Shown: positions 8,018 to 17,460, numbered from the stretch's first letter. The stretch: DNA of 18,717 nucleotides from Bacteroidales bacterium (GCA_028683685.1 JAQUHH010000009.1:1-18717), one strand, 5' to 3'. Notes: a model not told the origin generated them from the letters alone. Made by a program: numbers and translations.

Positions 8018-10168
8018 TCAATTTCTAACATTTTTATTTTGGATGTTTTTAGTTAAAATGTATATCGCAAAAATCAACAGTGAACAAATTGAGACCCAAA
8101 GCATAAAAATAACCTTCACTGGGTGATATTCTAAGGTGATTTTATGATTTCCTTTCGGGATTATAATTCCAATCATGTTATAGTTTATCGTTAATAATTT
8201 CAATTTTGAGCCATCTTCGGTCTTAGCATTCCAATTAGGATAATAATTTTGTGCGATAACTAAAATTTGTTCACTATTAGTACTGGTTTCAAATTCTAAT
8301 TTTCCAGGCTTAAAGCTTGCTATTTTAATATTACTCAGGGTATCTTGATGTTTATTTGATTTTATCTTAGCAAAATCGATATACGCTGTGTCAGTTCCAT
8401 AAATTACAGAGTTTTCGGAAATTGGCAAAAAAGTTTTTGGGAAAAACATAAATTGGGGAATATATAATTCAATTTCGTTTCTGTTCAAAGATTGAAGTAA
8501 AGCCGTATGTGTTTTTAGAGTGAAAGGATTGTAACTATCATCGGGAATATTTTTTGAATAGGTAGAAAGATTTTGCCAAAGTGGACCGTAATAATTTTCT
8601 TTTTCATCGTTATAAATGGTTATTTTCTGTGGAATTGGATAAACATGCTTAAAAGTGTTTAGTTTATTTTCCACTTCACTTGTTTTAAAGTTATCCGAAA
8701 CGACTGAATATGGGGTGTTTAGCCAGGTAGCCGATAGCATATCAAATGTAATAATCAAGAAAATTAGAATCACTTTATGTTTGATTTTTTTACAAAATAC
8801 AATAATCCCAAAAGCAATTACTACTATTAATTGGGTAATGCTTTGAAAAACCAAATGTTGAACAAAAGTGCTTTCGTTTGAAAATCTGAATGGATTATTT
8901 AGAATAAATAGTTTTAAACCTATAAAATTATTCCATCTTGAAATGAAAATTACGGATAAAAATCCCACAATAAAAAGAATTAAAATTATCCAAAAGGATT
9001 TTTTTGGGTTTAATTTATGTGATAAAAAAGTTTTAAATGACCAAGCTGATATTATTAATAAACTTATAATAGCAAACAATCGAAACAAGGAAGGAAATCG
9101 AAAAAGATTCATTAATGGGATATAATTATAAGTCCATTCTCGAAATGGCAATGCATCGCCAACTGCTAGAGCAAGCATCAAAAAAGAAAACATTAGCAAT
9201 CCTATTATCCATTTTGGAGGTTTCAGAAACAAACCATAAATAACAAAAAATAGTGGTATAATTCCAAAATAGGCATTTGCCATTGATTGGTCGGTTTTGA
9301 AAAAATCAAATGATTTAACGCTTGCATAAGGTAGGACAAAGGATGTGAAGGATGGAAAAGAGAATGGATTTTCAAGTGCTTTTTGAAGACTTAATCCATC
9401 ACCTCTATTTATTAAAGGTAGAGCTTCGAGAATTGAAATCAGAGAAACTGCACTGAATAAACAAAAGATGACAATCATAAGCATGTTTATGCCGATAAAT
9501 TGGTATGTTTTTTTTGTATCTTTTATTATTATCAATGCGATTAGTTTATATAATTCCATTAACCCTAGCAAATAAAAGACAACGATAATAAATGCTGTAT
9601 ATCCACCAGTAAAAAGCAAAAACAGAAAAAATGAGACACAAAGTGCATCCATTATTTTTTGACTTTTTAGAAATTTCAAATAAAATAAAAATACAAATGG
9701 CACCCAAGCTCCTGATACAATCCATGATAGATGTTGAGCATTACTTATAAAAAAACCACACGAAAGATATGCTAATCCTGTAAAAAAAGCAACCCTGTGT
9801 TCGTTAAATAGAAACTTTGATAGATAAAATATACCCACTGACCCGATGAAAATATGAAAAATAAATTCTGCGGATAGATGATAAAATCCATAATAACCAA
9901 ATATTGAAAAAATCCATGCTACTGGATACCACATTCCTGCTTGTGGGTCGGAGTGAGAGGGAATCCCCATAGATTGAAATGGATTCCATAAAGGCAAACT
10001 GAAATTATGCAAACACTCGGAAAGAAAATATCTATTTGGCAAAAAATAATCAATCATATCCCATTTTAATGGGTGTCGGAATGCCCAAGCATATGTAATT
10101 AGCGATAAAATAAAAAGCATCGCAATTAAAATAATATTTTGGTTTTTCAAAAACTTGTCTTTAAGCAT
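8018..10168 (-). CDS. YfhO-like polytopic membrane protein (GT-C type)
   Basis: This 716-residue integral membrane protein has about a dozen hydrophobic segments from residue 11 to about 450, a soluble region (about 480-680), and a last membrane segment near 690-708. Features match the YfhO family: an early first-loop acidic pair in KWDMIDYFLPNRYF (Asp37, Asp40), the PLWNPFQSMGIP segment with LSWIVSGAWVPF further on, and a C-terminal soluble domain with the NYYPNWNAK motif and an IPKGNHKITLEYHP strand. Relatives are GT-C-fold glycosyltransferase-like enzymes; Gram-positive YfhO is linked to glycosylation of lipoteichoic acid using lipid-linked sugars. The first-loop acidic residues are the usual GT-C metal/catalytic positions. 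The acceptor here is unknown. The ATG at 10168 is followed directly by a plausible lysine-flanked first membrane segment. It is transcribed alone, divergently from purL. Confidence 0.75.
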   Translation of the reverse strand: MLKDKFLKNQNIILIAMLFILSLITYAWAFRHPLKWDMIDYFLPNRYFLSECLHNFSLPLWNPFQSMGIPSHSDPQAGMWYPVAWIFSIFGYYGFYHLSAEFIFHIFIGSVGIFYLSKFLFNEHRVAFFTGLAYLSCGFFISNAQHLSWIVSGAWVPFVFLFYLKFLKSQKIMDALCVSFFLFLLFTGGYTAFIIVVFYLLGLMELYKLIALIIIKDTKKTYQFIGINMLMIVIFCLFSAVSLISILEALPLINRGDGLSLQKALENPFSFPSFTSFVLPYASVKSFDFFKTDQSMANAYFGIIPLFFVIYGLFLKPPKWIIGLLMFSFLMLALAVGDALPFREWTYNYIPLMNLFRFPSLFRLFAIISLLIISAWSFKTFLSHKLNPKKSFWIILILFIVGFLSVIFISRWNNFIGLKLFILNNPFRFSNESTFVQHLVFQSITQLIVVIAFGIIVFCKKIKHKVILIFLIITFDMLSATWLNTPYSVVSDNFKTSEVENKLNTFKHVYPIPQKITIYNDEKENYYGPLWQNLSTYSKNIPDDSYNPFTLKTHTALLQSLNRNEIELYIPQFMFFPKTFLPISENSVIYGTDTAYIDFAKIKSNKHQDTLSNIKIASFKPGKLEFETSTNSEQILVIAQNYYPNWNAKTEDGSKLKLLTINYNMIGIIIPKGNHKITLEYHPVKVIFMLWVSICSLLIFAIYILTKNIQNKNVRN

Positions 10169-10192
10169 TCTGAGTTTTTTTTAATTCTTTTG

Positions 10193-10222
10193 CGAAGATA
10201 AGTAAATGTTTTTTTGAGCAAA
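10193..10222 (-). promoter_or_regulatory. Candidate promoter for the YfhO-like gene
   Basis: On the minus strand TTTG (10222-10219) is followed after 18 nt by TATCTTCG (10200-10193), one mismatch from the -7 consensus TAnnTTTG. The -7 box ends 24 bases from the ATG, giving a short leader. The single mismatch and slightly short spacer make this tentative. Confidence 0.4.
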
Positions 10223-10358
10223 ATAAAAATGAAATTTATATTCAACTTTAAAAGAAATGAATCCTTGTATTCGAAAATCTGTTTCTGAAAAATAGACTAT
10301 TATGTATGTATTTTTTGTGCGTTTTTCCTTTTTTTCCAAGTCGTTTATTGGAATTTCT

Positions 10359-10366
10359 TATCTTTG
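10359..10366 (+). promoter_or_regulatory. Candidate -7 box of the purL promoter
   Basis: TATCTTTG matches TAnnTTTG exactly and lies 50 bases before the purL ATG. No TTTG is present 18-22 bases upstream; that region reads TTTTTCC inside a T-rich tract, so the -33 element is weak or absent. Confidence 0.45.
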
Positions 10367-10416
10367 CGACATCAATTTTTTAGAAATATGTAATTAGTTT
10401 ATTATCAATCTGGTAT

Positions 10417-13400
10417 ATGATGATTCAGTTTTTTAGAAGTTCCGAAAAAATTACCGTTGTCGAAATCGATCACGCTATTAACAAAGATGAACAAATTCGT
10501 TTAGAATGGCTTTTTGTGGGTGCAAATTTGCTTTCTGCAAAAGCTTTCGATGGATTTTTTATAGGTCCTCGTCGCGAAATGATTACTCCTTGGAGTACAA
10601 ATGCCGTTGAAATTACCCAAAATATGGGCATAAACGGAATTTCTCGAATTGAAGAGTTTTTTGAAGTAGCAGATGCTTCGGCCAAATTTGATCCTATGTT
10701 GCAAGAATTATTTCATGGATTAAATCAAGATGTTTTTGCGGTTAGTAGACATGCTGAACCCATTATTTTTATTGACGATATTGTTTTATACAATAAAGCT
10801 GAAGGTCTGGCTCTTAGCGATGATGAGGTTGAATATCTCAATTCTTTAAGCAAAAAACTTAATCGGAAATTAACCGATAGTGAAGTTTTTGGATTTTCTC
10901 AAGTGAACTCTGAACATTGCCGACATAAAATTTTTAATGGAACTTTTATCATTGATGGAAAAGAGCAGTCAGATAGTCTTTTTCAAATGATTAAAAAAAC
11001 CGCTCGCGTTCATCCTAATCACATTGTATCAGCCTATAAAGATAATGTGGCTTTTGTGGACGGACCCAAAGCGGAGCAGTTTTGTCCGATAACCCAAGAT
11101 AAATCAGATTTTTTTGAACCTCAAGAAATCAATACTGTTTTGTCGTTAAAAGCAGAAACACATAATTTTCCAACCACTGTAGAACCATTTAATGGAGCTG
11201 CAACAGGTTCGGGTGGCGAAATTCGCGACCGTATGGCGGGTGGTATTGGAAGTATTCCCATGGCCGGAACTTCTGTTTATATGACCTCTTATCCTCGTTT
11301 GGAAGAAGGTCGGAGCTGGGAGGAAAATATTCCCGAAAGACCATGGTTGTATCAAAATCCAAAAGACATTTTAATCAAAGCATCTAATGGAGCTAGTGAT
11401 TTTGGAAATAAATTCGGACAGCCTCTAATTTGTGGAAGTTTATTTACGTTTGAACATTTTGAAAGTGATCGAAAATATGGTTTCGATAAAGTGATTATGC
11501 TTGCCGGTGGAGTGGGACATGCTCGCAAAGAGTATGCTCTAAAAGGAACTGCCGAAAAAGGAGATAAAATTGTGGTTATGGGTGGCGATAATTATCGCAT
11601 TGGAATGGGTGGTGGTGCAGTTTCGTCGGTAGACACCGGTGAATTTGCCAATAAAATTGAACTAAATGCTGTGCAGCGTTCCAATCCCGAAATGCAAAAA
11701 AGAACCTACAATGTAGTTCGTGCTTTGGCAGAAATGAACAACAATCCAGTGGTTTCAATACACGATCATGGAGCTGGTGGTCACCTTAATTGTTTGTCGG
11801 AATTGGTCGAAACAAGCGGAGGGACTATCGACATTAGTAAACTTCCCGTTGGTGATAGAACACTGTCGATGAAAGAAATTGTGGGCAACGAATCGCAAGA
11901 AAGAATGGGAATGCTGATTAAGGCTAAAGATGAAGAGATGATTGCTCGCATTGCCAAACGTGAAAGAGCCCCATTTTATGTGGTTGGCGAAACAACGGGA
12001 GATCACCGTTTGAAATTTCATCATCCTTCGGAAAAAACTTCAGCCATCGATTTGGAATTAAATGACTTTTTTGGAAATCCTCCAAAGACAGTTATGAACG
12101 ACCAAACTTTGAAAGTAAACCACAAAGAAATTCAATATGATGTTTCTAAAATAAAAGAGTATGTTTCTGATGTTTTAAAATTAGAAGCCGTTGCTTGCAA
12201 GGATTGGTTAACCAATAAAGTTGACCGTTCGGTTACAGGGAAAATTGCCCGTCAGCAGTGCGTAGGAATGATTCAGTTGCCTCTTAGCAATTTAGGTGCG
12301 GTAGCCATTGATTATCGTGGCGAAAAAGGAATGGCAACGTCTATTGGACATGCTCCAGCAGTGGCTTTGGTAAATGCAGAAGCCGGTTCAAAATTGGCCA
12401 TCGCCGAGTCGCTAACCAACATCGTTTGGGCTCCTATCGAACAAAATATGAAAGGTATTTCGCTCAGTGCCAACTGGATGTGGCCTTGCAAAAACAGTGG
12501 TGAAGATGCTCGTTTATACAGTGCGGTGAAAGCTGTTAGTGATTTTGCTTGTGATTTGGGGATAAACGTGCCAACGGGAAAAGACTCACTTTCGATGACG
12601 CAAAAATATCCCGACGGAACTTCGGTTTTATCGCCCGGAACTGTTATTATTTCTGCCATTGGCGAAGTGAGTAACATTAAACAAATTATTACTCCTGCCC
12701 TTGAAGATGTTCCTGGTAGCGAAATTATTTACATTGATTTTTGTAAAAGTCCCTTTCATCTTGGGGGAAGCTCTTTTGCTCAAGTGATGAATGCTTTGGG
12801 TAATGAAGTTCCAGAAATTAATGACCATGAATATTTTAAAAATGCTTTCAATACCGTTCAAAAATTAATTGAGCAAGAATTAATTCTTGCTGGACATGAC
12901 ATTTCATCAGGTGGTTTGATTACTGCTCTTCTTGAAATGATGTTCCCCAATAATTATATTGGTATTGATGCCGACTTGAGCGGTTTTAAGGAAAAAGATT
13001 TGGTTCGCATTTTATTTAGTGAAAAACCTGCTGCTATTGTACAAGTAAAAGATGCAAAAGTAAAAGAGATACTCCATCATGCTGGAATTTATTTCTATAC
13101 CATAGGAACTGTTAAAAAGAATAATAAGCTTAATATCAAACATCTAACAATGAATTTGAATTTTAATTTGTTTGAAACACGCGATATTTGGTATGAAACT
13201 TCATTTTTGTTAGACGTTCACCAAAGTACTGAAAAATTGGCACTTGAACGCTATGATAATTACAAAAATCAAGAATTAGTGTATCGTTATCCAGCTCATT
13301 TCAATGGAAGTTCTGAATCTTTGGGTATTCATCCAGACCGTAAAGAAAAATCAGGCATTCGTGCTGCTATTATTCGCGAAAAAGGATGCAATTGCGATCG

Positions 13401-14106
13401 TGAAACAGCGTATACTTTGTGGCTTGCTGGTTTTGATGTGAAGGATGTGCACATGACGGATTTGATTTCGGGCGATGAAAATTTGGAAGATGTAAATATG
13501 ATTGTATTTGTGGGTGGATTTTCAAATTCCGATGTTTTGGGTTCTGCCAAAGGTTGGGCAGGTGCGTTTTTGTATAATCCAAAAGCAAAAAAAACGTTGG
13601 ATAATTTCTACCAACGTGAAGATACTTTAAGTTTGGGAATTTGCAATGGTTGCCAATTGATGGTAGAGTTGGGATTGATTTATCCACAACAAACTCTTCG
13701 TCCAAAAATGGTACACAACAATTCTCATAAATTTGAATCTGGTTTTGTAACATTGGATATTATGCCCAATAATTCGGTAATGCTCTCTTCTTTATCAGAA
13801 ACTCGATTGGGAATTTGGATTTCGCACGGCGAAGGAAAGTTTGATTTACCATATGCTCAAGAAGAATATAATATTCCAGCAAAATATAGCTTTAGTGGTT
13901 ATCCTGGAAATCCAAATGGGTCTCAGTTTAATACTGCAGCCATTTGTTCAAAAGATGGACGGCACTTGGCGATTATGCCACATCCTGAACGGGCTGTTTT
14001 TCCATGGCAATGGGCATACAGCTATCCAGAGCATCGCAAACAAGACGTTACCCCTTGGATGGAAGCTTTTGTTAATGCATTTAATTGGATTAAAAATATA
14101 AAGTAA
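10417..14106 (+). CDS. purL: Phosphoribosylformylglycinamidine (FGAM) synthase, single-chain form
   Basis: The enzyme performs the fourth step of de novo purine synthesis: FGAR plus glutamine and ATP give FGAM, glutamate, ADP and phosphate. At 1229 residues it is the long fused form, carrying the synthase and glutaminase in one chain. The synthase half shows QVNSEHCRH (162-170), LKAETHNFPTTVEPFNGAATGSGGEIRD (starting at 244) and DHGAGG (450-455), with the second AIR-synthase-like half at about 600-900 (including PTGKDSLSM at 719-727). The C-terminal class I glutamine amidotransferase has its nucleophile Cys1076 in LGICNGCQ and the His1189/Glu1191 pair in MPHPER. Two tandem ATG codons, 10417 and 10420, could both serve as start; family members in this phylum usually begin at MI-x-FFR, favouring the second. 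The next gene begins 6 nt after the stop codon. A leader of about 45 nt follows the proposed promoter; no purine riboswitch is evident in it. Confidence 0.97.
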   Translation: MMIQFFRSSEKITVVEIDHAINKDEQIRLEWLFVGANLLSAKAFDGFFIGPRREMITPWSTNAVEITQNMGINGISRIEEFFEVADASAKFDPMLQELFHGLNQDVFAVSRHAEPIIFIDDIVLYNKAEGLALSDDEVEYLNSLSKKLNRKLTDSEVFGFSQVNSEHCRHKIFNGTFIIDGKEQSDSLFQMIKKTARVHPNHIVSAYKDNVAFVDGPKAEQFCPITQDKSDFFEPQEINTVLSLKAETHNFPTTVEPFNGAATGSGGEIRDRMAGGIGSIPMAGTSVYMTSYPRLEEGRSWEENIPERPWLYQNPKDILIKASNGASDFGNKFGQPLICGSLFTFEHFESDRKYGFDKVIMLAGGVGHARKEYALKGTAEKGDKIVVMGGDNYRIGMGGGAVSSVDTGEFANKIELNAVQRSNPEMQKRTYNVVRALAEMNNNPVVSIHDHGAGGHLNCLSELVETSGGTIDISKLPVGDRTLSMKEIVGNESQERMGMLIKAKDEEMIARIAKRERAPFYVVGETTGDHRLKFHHPSEKTSAIDLELNDFFGNPPKTVMNDQTLKVNHKEIQYDVSKIKEYVSDVLKLEAVACKDWLTNKVDRSVTGKIARQQCVGMIQLPLSNLGAVAIDYRGEKGMATSIGHAPAVALVNAEAGSKLAIAESLTNIVWAPIEQNMKGISLSANWMWPCKNSGEDARLYSAVKAVSDFACDLGINVPTGKDSLSMTQKYPDGTSVLSPGTVIISAIGEVSNIKQIITPALEDVPGSEIIYIDFCKSPFHLGGSSFAQVMNALGNEVPEINDHEYFKNAFNTVQKLIEQELILAGHDISSGGLITALLEMMFPNNYIGIDADLSGFKEKDLVRILFSEKPAAIVQVKDAKVKEILHHAGIYFYTIGTVKKNNKLNIKHLTMNLNFNLFETRDIWYETSFLLDVHQSTEKLALERYDNYKNQELVYRYPAHFNGSSESLGIHPDRKEKSGIRAAIIREKGCNCDRETAYTLWLAGFDVKDVHMTDLISGDENLEDVNMIVFVGGFSNSDVLGSAKGWAGAFLYNPKAKKTLDNFYQREDTLSLGICNGCQLMVELGLIYPQQTLRPKMVHNNSHKFESGFVTLDIMPNNSVMLSSLSETRLGIWISHGEGKFDLPYAQEEYNIPAKYSFSGYPGNPNGSQFNTAAICSKDGRHLAIMPHPERAVFPWQWAYSYPEHRKQDVTPWMEAFVNAFNWIKNIK

Positions 14107-14112
14107 AAAAGA

Positions 14113-15423
14113 TTGGAAATAAGCGACGTTTTAATTGCTATTGCATATTTGGGATTGCTTAGTTTTATCATTGCAAAATCTAAGTTTTTCAGAATTCCTT
14201 TTGCCAAAAAATCACTAACTATGACTTTATGGGCAGTGAAAATAATGGCAACACTTTCTTTTTTGCTTATTTATACTCTTTATGAGCCATACCAGCAAGG
14301 AAATGATTCGAGAGTTTATTTTTCTGACGGCTCAGTTTTGTATGAAACTGCCAAAACAAATCCCGATGCTTTTTTGAGAATTATGTTCGGGAAAGAAAAT
14401 TCGCAAGATCAAAAAATCATTGCAAAAATGAGTTACTGGAACCGATCGTATGATTCGGTCGTTCCCAACGATAATCGTACTATTATTCGTACGAATGTTT
14501 TAATGCATTTTATCAGTTTTGGTAATTATATCGTGCACTTATTGTTAATGTCGTTTTTCTCTTTTATTGGATTGATGGCACTCTATAAATCTTTAGTATT
14601 GATGAATAATCGACAAAAATGGATTGCTATTATTCCTGTATTTTTGATTCCAAGTACAATTTTTTGGTCTTCAGGAAATATCAAAGAACCTATTTTGGTA
14701 TTTGCATTAGGAATGAGTGTATGGTATTTTTTTAAAACAATGAACTATTTCAAAATTTCCAGATTGTTGCTCTTTTTAGTATATATGATTCTTTTATTTA
14801 CAATTAAAAGTTATGTATTGTTTCTGCTTATTCCAGTCATGTTAGGTTTTGTTATCAGTAAAAAAAATCAAAAATTTCCTGTTTGGGCAGTCTATTTATT
14901 AAGTTATTTGGGGGTCATAAGTCTTGGATTATTAATTGCATATATAAAACCGTCTTACTCTTTTGTACATTTAATTTACACGAAGAATGTCGATTTTATT
15001 AATATGGTAAATGTCTTTCAATCGGGTAGCACTTTTGCTATTCCAAATTTGGAAAGTAGCTTTAGTAATATTATGCTAAATACGCCATTGGCAATTTTTA
15101 ATGCATTGAGTCGTCCTTGGGTTTGGGAAGCTGATATTTGGACAAAACAATTGGCGGCTATTGAAAATATTGTCTTTTTATTGGCATTGGTCTACTTAAT
15201 TTATAAAATGGATTTTCAAAAATCAATTCGCCATCCTTATTTTTGGTTTTGTTTGATATTTGCTATTTCACTTCTTGCTTTATCTGGTTTGGTAACGCCT
15301 AATATGGGTGCATTGGTCAGATATAAATCGCCCGCACTTCCATTTTTATTTATAGCTTTATCGATGTTTGGGAAAAAATGGGTTTTTGTTGAGCTACAAT
15401 TGCAAAGATTTTTCAAATTATAA
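14113..15423 (+). CDS. Polytopic membrane protein of unknown function, TTG start, in the purL transcript
   Basis: I do not recognise a named family. The 436-residue product has about ten or eleven membrane segments (near 5-21, 38-57, 137-160, 171-186, 192-207, 217-232, 234-249, 257-277, 350-364, 376-393 and 407-419) and two larger non-membrane loops (about 58-135 and 280-345). Notable motifs are FLIPSTIFWSSGNIKEPI (177-194) and NMGALVRYKSPALPF (397-411). The layout and the (F/Y)WSSG-x-x-KE and RYK-x-P elements recall EpsG/Wzy-like polysaccharide polymerases, but that is resemblance, not an identification. The start is TTG at 14113: an in-frame stop lies three codons upstream and the first ATG (14221) would cut off the first membrane segment. 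It follows purL after 6 nt with no promoter between, so it should be co-transcribed and perhaps translationally coupled. The transcript ends at the hairpin at 15465-15499. Confidence 0.75.
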   Translation: MEISDVLIAIAYLGLLSFIIAKSKFFRIPFAKKSLTMTLWAVKIMATLSFLLIYTLYEPYQQGNDSRVYFSDGSVLYETAKTNPDAFLRIMFGKENSQDQKIIAKMSYWNRSYDSVVPNDNRTIIRTNVLMHFISFGNYIVHLLLMSFFSFIGLMALYKSLVLMNNRQKWIAIIPVFLIPSTIFWSSGNIKEPILVFALGMSVWYFFKTMNYFKISRLLLFLVYMILLFTIKSYVLFLLIPVMLGFVISKKNQKFPVWAVYLLSYLGVISLGLLIAYIKPSYSFVHLIYTKNVDFINMVNVFQSGSTFAIPNLESSFSNIMLNTPLAIFNALSRPWVWEADIWTKQLAAIENIVFLLALVYLIYKMDFQKSIRHPYFWFCLIFAISLLALSGLVTPNMGALVRYKSPALPFLFIALSMFGKKWVFVELQLQRFFKL

Positions 15424-15464
15424 TCCAAGCATAAAAACCCTGTTTTTAGAAATCCCGTATACTA

Positions 15465-15499
15465 AAAACGCTCTTGAAGAATTTCTTCAAGAGCGTTTT
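15465..15499. terminator. Bidirectional intrinsic terminator between convergent genes
   Basis: A perfect 17-bp inverted repeat (AAAACGCTCTTGAAGAA, one central T, then its complement) sits midway in the 97-base gap between the purL-linked membrane gene and sppA, which converge here. Each arm ends in a T-run on its own outgoing strand (GCGTTTT and GCGTTTTT), as expected for a terminator serving both directions. Confidence 0.85.
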
Positions 15500-15520
15500 G
15501 GTTTGTGCTCGTTTCAGATG

Positions 15521-17290
15521 TTAATCAATATGAATCAAATAGGGCAAACGTGCTTGAATACCTCTATCATTAGTGGTTCTTTTGAGGAACATATAATATT
15601 CATAAAACTCACCTAGTTCTTCTTGCAACAGTGATACTTGAGCCATTTGAGTTTCTTCCATAAGTTGTTCAAAAAATTCTTTCTGAAGTGGCAAGAATTG
15701 AATTCTATACTCTTCTAAATTTGCTTTTTTGGCAGCAATTTCAATGGCTTTGTCGAGTCCACCAATTTCATCAACCAAGTTTAAGTTTTTGGCATCAACA
15801 CCACTCCATACGCGACCTTGTCCGATGCTATCAACGTATTCCTTAGTAACACCTCTGCCTTCGGCAACGTGACCAATAAATACATCATAAATACGTTCGA
15901 TACTGCGCAAAATTGATTGATATTCAAATTCATCCATGGGACGGAAAAGATTCATATAATCGGCATGTGTATTGGTTTTTACTTGGTCAATGGTAATCCC
16001 TAACTTGTTATTTAAAAGTTTTTTCAAATTGGGCATCATGCCAAAAACACCAATCGAACCAGTAATTGTATTTGGTTGAGCCACAATTGCATCGGCATGA
16101 CAGGCAATATAATAACCTCCTGAAGCAGCAACGTCACCCATAGATACAACGACTGGTTTTACTTTCTTTGTAAGGATTACTTCTCTTAATATAACTTCTG
16201 AAGCCAAGGCACTGCCTCCGGGAGAGTTTACTCTCAAAACAACCGCTTTTATATTTTCATCCAAACGAGCGTTGCGAATTTCTCTGGAAATACGTTCCGA
16301 ACCAATGCTTTTGTCGCTGCCTTCGCCACCAGCAATTTCGCCCACGGCATAAACAACCGCAATTTTATCTTTCGTTTTGGCGGTCGATGCTTTGGCACCA
16401 TCGGAATTCAAATAACTTTCTAGTTTTACAAATTTGAGATCATCTATTTTCTCAGCCTCTACTTTTGTTTTAAAAATATCCAATAGTTCATCTTTGTAAA
16501 TTAAGCCGTCAACATATTTCAATTTTAATGCTTCGTCGGGAAATTGCAATAATAAATTGTCGGCAGCTGCATTGATTTCAGATTCGCTGATTTTTCTGGA
16601 TTCAGACATTTTTTTAACCATATCATTCCATATAGAGCCCATATAACGCATGGTTTGTTCTCTGTTTTCAGGACTCATTTTGTCTAAAATATAAGGTTCA
16701 ATAGCACTTTTAAATTTGCCATGACGAATAATTTGTGGTTCTATTTCCAGTTTTGCCAAAGTCCCTTTGAAAAACATAATTGAAGCATTCAATCCTTTTA
16801 AATCAATGCCCCCTTCTGGGTTTAAATAGATTTTATCGGCCACTGTAGCCAAGTAATAGGCTTTTTGAGAATACGTTTCGCCATAGCTGATGATGAATTT
16901 GCCCGATTCTTTGAACTCAATTAGAGCGTTTCGAATTTCTTCTAAACTGGCAATTCCTGATTGAATATCGCTCAAATTCAGATAAATACCTTTAATTTTA
17001 TCGTCTTTTGCAGCTCCTTTAATAGCGGTTGTAATGTCATACAAACCCAATGATTTTGAAGATTTCATCGACGAGAAATCGAAGTTTTCAATGGGGTTTT
17101 TGCCTGCACGCTCAACAATTTCATTGCTTAGGGTGATTTCCAAAATGCTATTGTTCGAAACGCTTACAGTTTTATCAGTTGTACTAGCAACGATGGACAC
17201 TGTAATAATTATAATTAGGAAAAATAGAGCCACCCATGACAAAATAAAACCCAACATGGAGGCAAACATAAATTTAAAAAATTGTTTCAT
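15521..17290 (-). CDS. sppA: Signal peptide peptidase SppA, long (67K-type) form
   Basis: SppA is an inner-membrane serine/lysine protease that degrades cleaved signal peptides and membrane fragments. The 589 residues match the long two-domain form in E. coli (about 618) and not the short Gram-positive form. A single membrane anchor spans about 11-35. The N-terminal domain carries the general base Lys194 in GKFKSAIEP, corresponding to E. coli Lys209. The C-terminal domain has RVNSPGGSALAS (353-364) and the nucleophile Ser390 in GDVAASGGYY, corresponding to E. coli Ser409, plus the NTITGSIGVFG strand (407-417). Both catalytic residues are present, so it should be active. The C-terminal tail (about 530-589) is less conserved. 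The gene runs convergently to the purL unit and divergently from dnaE; there is no clear Shine-Dalgarno sequence before the ATG at 17290 and I could not settle on a promoter. Confidence 0.95.
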   Translation of the reverse strand: MKQFFKFMFASMLGFILSWVALFFLIIIITVSIVASTTDKTVSVSNNSILEITLSNEIVERAGKNPIENFDFSSMKSSKSLGLYDITTAIKGAAKDDKIKGIYLNLSDIQSGIASLEEIRNALIEFKESGKFIISYGETYSQKAYYLATVADKIYLNPEGGIDLKGLNASIMFFKGTLAKLEIEPQIIRHGKFKSAIEPYILDKMSPENREQTMRYMGSIWNDMVKKMSESRKISESEINAAADNLLLQFPDEALKLKYVDGLIYKDELLDIFKTKVEAEKIDDLKFVKLESYLNSDGAKASTAKTKDKIAVVYAVGEIAGGEGSDKSIGSERISREIRNARLDENIKAVVLRVNSPGGSALASEVILREVILTKKVKPVVVSMGDVAASGGYYIACHADAIVAQPNTITGSIGVFGMMPNLKKLLNNKLGITIDQVKTNTHADYMNLFRPMDEFEYQSILRSIERIYDVFIGHVAEGRGVTKEYVDSIGQGRVWSGVDAKNLNLVDEIGGLDKAIEIAAKKANLEEYRIQFLPLQKEFFEQLMEETQMAQVSLLQEELGEFYEYYMFLKRTTNDRGIQARLPYLIHID

Positions 17291-17427
17291 AGAATTATTG
17301 TTTTAATTATTCTACAATATTATAAATAATTTTTATCATTCTGTAGTTTTTCTTTCAAACAGATTGTTTTTATCGTTAAACGATGAATTATAGGGGATGT
17401 ATTTTTTTAATTTTAAAATAATCTATA

Positions 17428-17460
17428 TTGGCATAGCCAGAAAAAATCACATTAGATTTG
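17428..17460 (+). promoter_or_regulatory. Candidate promoter for dnaE
   Basis: ATTG ending at 17430 is followed after 22 nt by TAGATTTG (17453-17460), an exact match to the -7 consensus TAnnTTTG. It would give a leader of about 115 nt before the dnaE ATG. A nearer but imperfect box, TACTTTTA, is at 17530-17537 and could be an alternative. Confidence 0.4.

Noticed and set aside
8001..8019. GATTAT / ATAATC hairpin at the stop codon of the YfhO-like gene
   Set aside because: Six weak A/T-rich pairs overlapping the stop codon and no U-run after it; not convincing as a terminator.
12312..12677. 121-codon open frame on the minus strand inside purL
   Set aside because: It lies wholly opposite a well-conserved purL region and the translation has no recognisable domain; it is a shadow frame.
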